Origin: Schistocerca nitens
Lineage: Eukaryota > Arthropoda > Insecta > Orthoptera > Acrididae
NCBI RefSeq assembly: GCF_023898315.1
Contig: NC_064619.1
Span: forward strand, 347,644,650 to 347,708,649
Direction of reading: 5' to 3'
Length of the DNA: 64,000 nt
A model generated the notes under the pieces. The model worked only from the letters and a program-made list of their open reading frames with translations. It was not told the DNA's origin and made no database searches. This document shows positions 56,674-64,000 of the stretch, one piece after another. Made by a program: the position numbers and the translations under genes. Numbering within the stretch: position 1 is the first letter of the stretch; each line of letters opens with the position of its first letter.

Positions 56674-58095
56674 CACTCCTGGAAATTGAAATAAGAACAC
56701 CGTGAATTCATTGTCCCAGGAAGGGGAAACTTTATTGACACATTCCTGGGGTCAGATACATCACATGATCACACTGACAGAACCACAGGCACATAGACAC
56801 AGGCAACAGAGCATTCACAATGTCGGCACTAGTACAGTGTATATCCACCTTTCGCAGCAATGCAGGCTGCTATTCTCCCATGGAGACGATCGTAGAGGTG
56901 CTGGATGTAGTCCTGTGGAACGGCTTGCCATGCCATTTCCACCTGGCGCCTCAGTTGGACCAGCGTTCGTGCTGGACGTGCAGACCGCGTGAGACGACGC
57001 TTCATCCAGTCCCAAACATGCTCAATGGGGGACAGATCCGGAGATCTTGCTGGCCAGGGTAGTTGACTTACACCTTCTAGAGCACGTTGGGTGGCACGGG
57101 ATACATGCGGACGTGCATTGTCCTGTTGGAACAGCAAGTTCCCTTGCCGGTCTAGGAATGGTAGAACGATGGGTTCGATGACGGTTTGGATGTACCGTGC
57201 ACTATTCAGTGTCCCCTCGACGATCACCAGTGGTGTACGGCCAGTGTAGGAGATCGCTCCCCACACCATGATGCCGGGTGTTGGCCCTGTGTGCCTCGGT
57301 CGTATGCAGTCCTGATTGTGGCGCTCACCTGCACGGCGCCAAACACGCATACGACCATCATTGGCACCAAGGCAGAAGCGACTCTCATCGCTGAAGACGA
57401 CACGTCTCCATTCGTCCCTCCATTCACGCCTGTCGCGACACCACTGGAGGCGGGCTGCACGATGTTGGGGCGTGAGCGGAAGACGGCCTAACGGTGTGAG
57501 GGACCGTAGCCCAGCTTCATGGAGACGGTTGCGAATGGTCCTCGCCGATACCCCGGGAGCAACAGTGTCCCTAATTTGCTGGGAAGTGGCGGTGCGGTCC
57601 CCTACGGCACTGCGTAGGATCCTACGGTCTTGGCGTGCATCCGTGCGTCGCTGCGGTCCGGTCCCAGGTCGACGGGCACGTGCACCTTCCGCCGACCACT
57701 GGCGACAACATCGATGTACTGTGGAGACCTCACGCCCCACGTGTTGAGCAATTCGGCGGTACGTCCACCCGGCCTCCCGCATGCCCACTATACGCCCTCG
57801 CTCAAAGTCCGTCAACTGCACATACGGTTCACGTCTACGCTGTCGCGGCATGCTACCAGTGTTAAAGACTGCGATGGAGCTCCGTATGCCACGGCAAACT
57901 GGTTGACACTGACGGCGGCGGTGCACAAATGCTGCGCAGCTAGCGCCATTCGACGGCCAACACCGCGGTTCCTGGTGCGTCCGCTGTGCCGTGCGTGTGA
58001 TCATTGCTTGTACAGCCCTCTCGCAGTGTCCGGAGCAAGTATGGTGGGTCTGACACACCGGTGTCAATGTGTTCTTTTTTCCATTTCCAGGAGTG
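56674..58095 (-). mobile_element. Intact Tc1-like element, copy 3 (1422 bp)
   Basis: Opposite orientation to copies 1 and 2. Terminal repeats are intact, with TA at 56672-56673 and 58096-58097. Same length as copy 1. It lies only 126 bp from the dead Tc1 relative. Confidence 0.96.
56829..57851 (-). CDS. Tc1-like transposase, copy 3 (340 aa)
   Basis: Full length and without lesions. About four replacements from copy 1 (MPRQRRREP, VSARTIR, GLRSLTPL, AARLQW), and the catalytic residues are as in the other copies. At VSARTIR and AARLQW it agrees with copy 2, so copy 1 carries the private changes there. Start at 57851 by the same reasoning. Three intact frames in 64 kb suggest recent activity of this family. 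Confidence 0.95.
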   Translation of the reverse strand: MPRQRRREPYVQLTDFERGRIVGMREAGWTYRRIAQHVGREVSTVHRCCRQWSAEGARARRPGTGPQRRTDARQDRRILRSAVGDRTATSQQIRDTVAPGVSARTIRNRLHEAGLRSLTPLGRLPLTPQHRAARLQWCRDRREWRDEWRRVVFSDESRFCLGANDGRMRVWRRAGERHNQDCIRPRHTGPTPGIMVWGAISYTGRTPLVIVEGTLNSARYIQTVIEPIVLPFLDRQGNLLFQQDNARPHVSRATQRALEGVSQLPWPARSPDLSPIEHVWDWMKRRLTRSARPARTLVQLRRQVEMAWQAVPQDYIQHLYDRLHGRIAACIAAKGGYTLY

Positions 58096-58097
58096 TA

Positions 58098-59830
58098 GCT
58101 TTCCAACCACTTCACAGCACCGTCTAGAAAGTATAGAGGTCCCATTGTAGAGATAATAATGTTGAAAATGATAGTCTCAAATACTTTGTTAATTATTAGT
58201 ATTTTGGTCTATTGCATTTTTAAGGCCATCAATTAGATTAATTAATAGTGGAAAGGGGCAAAAATAATGGGCTGTCAGTTACACTCGAATATACAACTTC
58301 ATCATTTGATCAAAGATTAAAAGACACAGCTTTAATGTTTGGGACTTAATTACCAGCTGAAACCCACTTTAATTTAAAACCTTCTGAAGGCCAATAATTT
58401 AAAGCGCAATCATAATCAGAAATTTAAAAGGCAAAGCTTAATCTTAAAGCAATTCCTTAATTATGCTGAAGGCCAAAAGAATCTGATACTTTAAGAGCAA
58501 ACAACTTAAATTTAAATCGGCTGAAGGCCCAACACTTAGGACTCAGTAACATTAATTTTATAAATGCCAATGGTTTTACAAAAAACAGTTCTTAAATTAG
58601 GTTGAAGGCCGAAACCACCAGACGCCTTAAGGGCAAAACAACCTTAATCTAAAAATCGACTAGAAGCCATACAAGTACAAACAACAAGAACAAACCAGAA
58701 AAAGCAGTACACCCAAGAGCGGTCAGAAGTTCTGAGGGTCAGCCTTGAATTCAAACACTAACCCTCGCTGAGGTAAGACAGGCAGTCGGCCCAGCCATTG
58801 TAGACCTGACGACAACCCAACCGACAGACAGTCAACGGACTCACCATCAAGATAGCCTCCGCTTCACCCGACCAACACACAACAGGGAGTTCAATGGAAC
58901 AACGAGGAAGGTATTGGCACCCATAACCAATCATACATTGAGCTGTCAAACTACACACCGTGCTGGGCAGCGACAGCATGATGAGGAAAATACACTGCCT
59001 GTATTTATGTCAACGGCCAGGGCAGATAATCCGGAACGTTAACGGCCACAAGGAAGAAGATTCCGCTCGTGCACTTCGATTCAAATAACCAAGAACAGTT
59101 AAACTCCACCGGAGGCTGGCTAAAATTTGCCAACTTGGAAACACTCGGTGTTTATCGTTGAAATATAGCTACAGCCGACAAGGAACTCCAAACGACACAA
59201 TGTGAACAGTCGTGACTTGCTGGTAGATTAAGTCAAAACTCAACTTTAATAATCTAGGATCGGTGAGTCACAAACCGCGTAGCAATGGGAACAGCACCGC
59301 ACACTCCGACACTGTGAAGAAGCCGCCAGCGGGCCCAGCCAAACTACATACCACGGAGATTTCCTCGCTGCTCCACGTCAACCAACCAACTGCCCAGGCC
59401 CGGAAACGGTGAAAGGACCAAATATACGTCGGCCGATGAAACGAACAAACCGAACGACCTACCACCAGCATATCCGCTCCAATCTCCCTCCGCCGGACAT
59501 ATCATGTGGGTCGCCAGCGCTCGGCGAGCACTGGCTGTCGGCGCCTCACGGGCGCTCTGTCCCCAACACCGCTGTTGCTGCGTCCTGACTGTACTGCTGG
59601 TCCGTCTCCAATTGACTGCCAGACAGACGACGACCCGGAAATACTATCGGTCGCTCCAGAGATGGTATGACAGCGCGCTTATCAGTACGTGCTGCTGCTG
59701 CCGGTTACGGGCAAGTGAGGCAGGAAGTTAGTGACGCCAGCAAATGGAATAAGAAAACAAAGAGGGAGTACCGTAATAGGAGATGACAGACAATAAATAG
59801 GATAAATGCGAGCCGTGCACGGCTCAATGT
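58098..59830. repeat. Long non-coding repeat with CTGAAGGCC words
   Basis: The first part (58140-58640) is A-rich and repeats GCTGAAGGCC or close forms near 58383, 58462, 58520 and 58602. The rest (58690-59750) is richer in G+C and has no long frame. A perfect 16-bp palindrome, GAGCCGTGCACGGCTC, lies near 59810-59825. I take it as one dispersed repeat of unknown class, related to 47511-48164. Confidence 0.45.
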
Positions 59831-60458
59831 GCTTACTTTCGTTCAGTTCCATCGAAAACTGTTGCAACTGACAGTGGAATAATGAGCGCGACATAACAAA
59901 TTTAGTATTCAAAGCAACAACTTCTTCACTTACAGCATTCCATCAAGTTTTGCTCAAAGTGCTTCTTGAAGTACAAAATGTGACTTCCGTCTGTCGATCG
60001 CTGTAAGTTTTCGCTCTTTCATAGTCAACTAAGTCTTTAATTCTTTCTGCATGGTATTGTTATACCGTTTCATCGAAAATCTGTGGTACCCGTAGTTTAA
60101 GCGAATGCCAAATATGTATTGAGAATTCTCATCCCTCTCTTCAGACATTCCCTTTTACTTTGAAAGCTTGTGACGATAGATCATTTTGTTGTCTCTTTTT
60201 GTGCAAACAGCCACTGGACTTGGGAACGTAGTGCGTATCACGAACAAACAGCGAACGGTAAACAACGCTGACTCCACGATTCTGCCTAAATGAAGAGAGT
60301 GATTCCGACCGAAGAATGCCACACCGCAGTACTAAACGAAACGTCGCACTGTACCGAGTACTTCTGGGACGGTACAAGTAAAGCCGTGACGGGCTGAGTC
60401 TTGGCCTGCACGCGGCCTACACACTGGGTCCGCGTGCAGTTTGGCATCCCATGGCTGG

Positions 60459-60460
<2 letters not shown>
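59831..60460. other. No recognised feature
   Basis: Only short open frames; no element is recognised. Confidence 0.4.

Positions 60461-60520
<60 letters not shown>
60461..60520 (+). repeat. (AT)30 microsatellite
   Basis: Sixty bases of perfect AT alternation. Confidence 0.98.
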
Positions 60521-60524
<4 letters not shown>

Positions 60525-60717
60525 CTTAGTGGGCTAAGTGGTGCCTAAAAAATTTCAGTCCTTCAGTCGAGACCTGAAAGCAAGTTCAGATTTAACCTAC
60601 CCGAAACACGTGCTACACAGTTTCGTTCACAGGATCGCAGGGCTTTTATCGCTGAACGCAACAGAGCAAGTTCCTGAATTCGGCATAACCATCTTTCACA
60701 TCTTTCTATATTTTTCA

Positions 60718-60917
60718 AAATGTTCAAATGTGTGTGAAATCTTATCGGACTTAACTGCTAAGGTCAACAGTCCCTAAGCTTACACACTACTTAACCTACA
60801 TTATCCTAAGGACAAACACACACACCCATGCCCGAAGGAGGACTCGACCCTCCGCCGGGACCAGCCGCACAGTCCATGACTGCAGCGCCTGAGACCGTTC
60901 GGGTAATCCCGCGCGGC
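60718..60917 (-). mobile_element. tRNA-derived SINE, head type C
   Basis: The reverse complement has the GGATTACCCGAACGGTCTCA head, B box GGGTCGAGTCC, and tail with ACTGTTGACCTTAGCAG, then CACACATTTGAACATTTT. The duplication CTATATTTTTCA/CTATACTTTTCA (12 bp, one mismatch) lies at 60706-60717 and 60918-60929. Confidence 0.92.
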
Positions 60918-61030
60918 CTATACTTTTCATGGCGTTCAGGTCTGAGATATGACTTGAAACGTCCTCGAGCAGGGAAACTATTATTTGTGACTCTTCAAGG
61001 TTTCCCGGTGGATGTGTTGTAAATAGTGTT

Positions 61031-61639
61031 CACGGATTTGCCGCCGGATCAAGTTGTACAAATACCATAATATTCCCTCGGAGCAACTGACGGACATCTT
61101 CAGGTGGTTCAACCTTCCTGGTGACTAACTACGACGGACGGATCCACACGTCGACGCCCCGTTTGTAGAACACGCGCTCGAAGAATGCGCGGCCGCGGAA
61201 ATAGCGCATGCGCAATGATTTGCAGTTAGATGGTGCAATATTCAAACTACCTCTGCCGAAACTCGCAGAGTGGCTGTCTTGCGCGTGCGCTGTAAGCTGC
61301 GTTTCCCAACAGTGCGGCCAGACGTTACTCCCAACGTCCGTACTAGACCAATGTTATGACGAGCCTGTTATCGGAGAATCTTCATTTTCTCGTCGTAATT
61401 TAATAGCAGTCAATGCAGGGTTCCAAGCTTTGCTTAGTTGAAATCCCGTATCATTGCGCGTGCTCGATTTTCGCGCCTGCACATTCTTCGCTCGCGTGTT
61501 CTAGAAACGGTGCTCTACGTGCGGATACCGTCTGTCGTATCTAGCCACCAGCAAAGCTGAACTACCTGAAGATGTCGGACAGTTGTTCCGAGGAAATATT
61601 TTCGAAATTACACAACGTGCTCCGGCGGCAAACTAGTGA
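61031..61639. repeat. Foldback repeat, arms of about 190 bp
   Basis: The left arm (from TTGCCGCCGGATCAAGTTGT) is matched by the inverted right arm (TTGCCGCCGGAGCACGTTGT in reverse complement). The match carries on through ACATCTTCAGGT-GTTCA-C and CCGTTT-TAGAACACGCG. The arms meet around an AT-richer middle (about 61220-61440). The right arm has CTGAAGATGTCGGACAG with a short stem and GGAAA, reminiscent of a worn Penelope tail, but this is uncertain. Confidence 0.75.
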
Positions 61640-61649
61640 AGAACATTTA

Positions 61650-62302
61650 CCGGGTGACCAAAAAGGCAGTATAAATTTGAAAACTGAATAAATCACGGAA
61701 TTATGTATATATAGTGGTACGAATTGACACACATGCTTGGAATGACATGGGGTTTTAGTAGAACAAAAAAAAAATACAAAAGTTCAAAAACTGTCCGACA
61801 GATGGCGCTTCATCTGATCAGAAAAGCAATAATTAGCACAACAAAGTAAGACAAAGCAAACATGATGTTCTTTACAGGAAATGCTCAATATGTCCACCAT
61901 TATTCCTCAACAACCGCTGCAGTCTAGGAATAATGTTGTTAACAGCACTGTAAAGCATGTCCGGAGTTATGGTGAGGCACTGGCGTCGGATGTTGTCTTT
62001 CAGCATCCCTTGAGATGTCGGTCGATCACGATACACTTGCGACTTCAGGTAATCCCAAAGCCAATAATTGCACGGCCTGAGGTCTGGGGACCTGGGAGGC
62101 CAAGTATGACGAAAGTGGGGGCTGAGCATACGATCATCACCAAACGACGCGCGCAAGAACTCTTTCACGCGTCTAGCAATGTGGGGTGGTTCTAATAAAC
62201 CCCATGACATTCCAAGCATGTGTGTGAATTTGTACCTCTCTATCTACATTATTCCGTGGTTTATTAAGTTTCCAAATTTATACTGACTTTTTGATCACCC
62301 GG
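61650..62302 (-). mobile_element. Short mariner-type element with transposase 3' end
   Basis: Terminal repeats of about 115 bases: CCGGGTGACCAAAAAGGCAG at the left matches the reverse complement of the right end (CCGGGTGATCAAAAAGTCAG), and both run on through ACACACATGCTTGGAATG. TA flanks it (61648-61649, 62303-62304). The minus-strand frame 62219-61872 gives WPPRSPDLRPCNYWLWDYLK, with Asn where the catalytic Asp of SPDLxPCD is expected, and ends in NNGGHIEHFL. Only the last third of the gene remains, so it is a non-autonomous deletion derivative. Confidence 0.88.
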
Positions 62303-62539
62303 TATAACTATTATTTATATTCAGCAGGTATCCTACTTGCACAGATTTAATGTAGAGGAGCATGATTCTTCGGAGGGCGCCGTGATCAGTAAAATCATGG
62401 ATTTTGTCGTATACTGTAGACTTACTGAGTTTGTCACCACTTCTCATTATGATTTGTACGTTTGATGTGCCATAACTATGGAAGTGACCGCGGAGAAAAT
62501 AAATAAGTCCTTTTTCATGTACAGCTTAATCGACTGTAT
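62303..62539. other. No recognised feature
   Basis: Short AT-richer interval between the mariner derivative and the CpG-rich block. Confidence 0.4.
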
Positions 62540-63060
62540 TTGGCACACTCGGAACGACGAGCGAGTCACGCGGGCGCGCGAATTGGGAAGCATCGGGGCC
62601 GCAGGGAGCCCAGCGCGCAATTTTACGCGCGACTTTTGTTCCCCGACAGCAGGGAGGCGAGTTGTCGAGGCTGCGAGGCGGCCCTCCGCAGCAGGTGAGA
62701 GAGAGAGGCAGGACAGAGCGGCGGAGAAGTATTTTTGCGGTCGGTCGCACCGCGGCGCCGCGCCCGCTGCCCCAGGCGGAGCAATAGCGCGCTCCATTAC
62801 CCTTGCCGGCGGGGCCGCCGCTGCCGCCACCGCTGCCGTGTCCCCTGGGGGCCCGGCACTGGGGGACGGGGAGGGGGCGGAGGGGCGCCGCCGCCTCCCC
62901 GTAATGGACTGATTGTCTACCGAGTTAGCAAACCGGCGCCGCTCTATCCGAAACTCGCCGCGGGCCCGTGTTTACAGATAAACGCGGCGCAGCGCGTTGA
63001 TGGAAGTTCCGAGTGGAGACGCGTTCGCTCGGCAGCCGCAGTCCCGCCGTCGCTGGTCAT
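62540..63060 (+). promoter_or_regulatory. CpG island, candidate promoter or first exon
   Basis: Very high G+C with dense CpG, unlike everything else in the window. CCGCAGCAG|GTGAGA near 62690-62701 fits a strong splice donor, and GTCAGTGTTG near 63085 contains the TCAGT initiator word of insect core promoters. The open frames (62478-62912 and 62735-63295, plus) are Arg/Ala/Pro-rich by composition and show no domain. I see no TATA box. If a host gene starts here, its coding exons lie outside the window. The strand is a guess from the donor. Confidence 0.4.
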
Positions 63061-63773
63061 TTCGTGGCCAGTGGTTGTGTCTGTCTCTGTCAGTGTTGTC
63101 CCTCTTCGCTTACTGTTACAGATTTCCGCTTTGCTGCTGTTCGGAGGTTTCGCAAGATGTGCTTTTCCTCGGCGTAGGACGATACAGTGTCGGTTTCGGT
63201 ATATAACGTGTCCCATTCAGTGTACACTTCAAATAGTTTATGGTAGTGAAACAGGCTCCTTGGCGAGGTGGAATACGGTAAAGGGCGATGTTTAAAATGG
63301 AATGTTTTTATGAAGCCTAGTACTCAAGAATTTAAGTGCAGCAATGCACTATATTCTTCCAATCTGGAGGGAGAACTGTAGTGAAACAAAACATGATACA
63401 TTTTAAGGGGAAAATTTTGGATTAATTGGCCTACCTACTTGCTTCATAGCCAATGGATTTGAAATATTAATGCAGGAAGGAATCACAATAAGTAAGAGAA
63501 TCTAATTTCTCCTCAGTGTGATGGAAACATTTGTAATGTGGTAGAACTGCAACTCTTCGCAACCAAAATATTTATCTTGTTTCCTGCTACTATCCTTATC
63601 AACAGCACTCGCTAAAATCTGGTAGAAATTCTGTCGGACGATGGTAATTGCTCGCTGACAGTTAGGCTTGTACGAAAAAACATGGCCACTAATCAAGTCA
63701 GTGTCAAATGAATGTAAGACCACTGTCTCAGTAAATGCTAAGATTACAGTTTCGCAAATGATGTGTGAGATCC
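63061..63773. other. No recognised feature
   Basis: The minus-strand frame 63960-63502 begins in repeat sequence. Its later part (about 63770-63502) shows no family I know and could be an exon-like stretch, but support is weak. Confidence 0.3.
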
Positions 63774-63899
63774 AGAATGAGATTTTCACTCTGCAGCGGA
63801 GTGTGCGTTGATATGAAACTTCCTGGCAGATTAAAACTGTGTGCCGAACCGAGAATCGAACTCGGGACCTTTGCCTTTCGCGGGCAAGTGCTCTACATT
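63774..63899 (-). mobile_element. SINE-like repeat, type F, partial
   Basis: Matches the repeat at 23233-23401. The reverse complement holds TAGAGCACTTGCCCGCGAAA, then GAGTTCGATTCTCGG (B box) and a body ending TGCAGAGTGAAAATCTCATT. The A-box end is missing and gives way to a T-rich run (63898-63917). Confidence 0.75.
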
Positions 63900-63917
63900 T
63901 TTTTTTTATTTTTTTCG

Positions 63918-64000
63918 ATGTAGTTCGTTGCGTTTGGTCTGGGCGGACGTCACAAGTCATCCGTTCAAGTTGATCGTTGATTCTTTGACTCAGTTTTTTT
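63918..64000. other. Possible partial repeat at window edge
   Basis: It follows a T-rich run and ends in a T-run at the window border, which suggests another repeat continuing outside. Not identified. Confidence 0.3.

Noticed and set aside
57630..58127. A 165-residue frame antisense to the transposase N-terminus, with similar frames in the other copies
   Set aside because: Arg/Ser/Cys-rich shadow of the transposase and terminal repeat; its borders run beyond the element.
62735..63295. 186-residue frame in the CpG block
   Set aside because: Arg- and Pro-rich composition explains the open frame; overlapping frames are also open in other phases.
63502..63960. 152-residue minus frame as a host gene
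   Set aside because: Its first third is translated SINE-like repeat and T-rich linker; the remainder has no recognised domain.

Overview
This window looks like intergenic DNA from a very large, transposon-saturated insect genome. An orthopteran (grasshopper or locust type) is my best inference. The grounds are the mix of RTE- and Jockey-type LINEs, Penelope-like elements, several Tc1/mariner families, a piggyBac remnant and about twenty tRNA-derived SINEs, with no bacterial gene organisation. The species call rests on recognising repeat families and was not checked by search. I found no complete host gene. The one candidate host regulatory region is a CpG-rich block at 62540-63060.

Layout. 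0.5-10.2 kb: a decayed Penelope-like element (545-1985, minus), RTE-type LINE fragments in both orientations, a Jockey-like LINE (3250-4870), a two-unit tandem repeat (7034-7382) and a 1.2-kb foldback element (8612-9847) inserted in an RTE LINE. 11.3-14.6 kb: paired inverted Penelope tails, then a Tc1/mariner fossil (13011-14641) that contains a LINE tail and a 5'-inverted RTE insertion with a 16-bp target duplication. 15-23 kb: mostly decayed AT-rich DNA with SINEs, a 5'-truncated RTE LINE (19429-20352), a 17-bp minisatellite and microsatellites. 23.8-28.5 kb: a piggyBac remnant, an intact Tc1-like element (24748-26169), a GC-rich block and a SINE-split Tc1 fossil. 32.9-42.6 kb: an RTE LINE, then a BEL/Pao integrase remnant split by a 6.3-kb array of three Penelope-like copies (35905-42212) flanked by one 15-bp duplication. 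42.7-51 kb: SINEs, including a three-deep nest, another RTE LINE and another Tc1 fossil. 52.0-58.1 kb: two more intact copies of the same Tc1-like element, one inside an (AT)n tract, plus a dead Tc1 relative. 58-64 kb: a non-coding repeat, (AT)30, a foldback, a short mariner derivative, the CpG block and SINE-like repeats.

How the parts work together. These are competing mobile elements rather than a pathway. LINE reverse transcriptases probably supplied the machinery that copied the SINEs, which carry 8-16 bp target duplications. Tc1-like transposases act in trans on their own terminal repeats and insert at TA. The Penelope copies encode reverse transcriptase plus GIY-YIG endonuclease, and each carries an identical 53-nt hammerhead-like motif in its tail. 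The only intact protein-coding genes I can support are the three 340-residue Tc1-like transposases. The nesting gives a relative order of insertion at several places.
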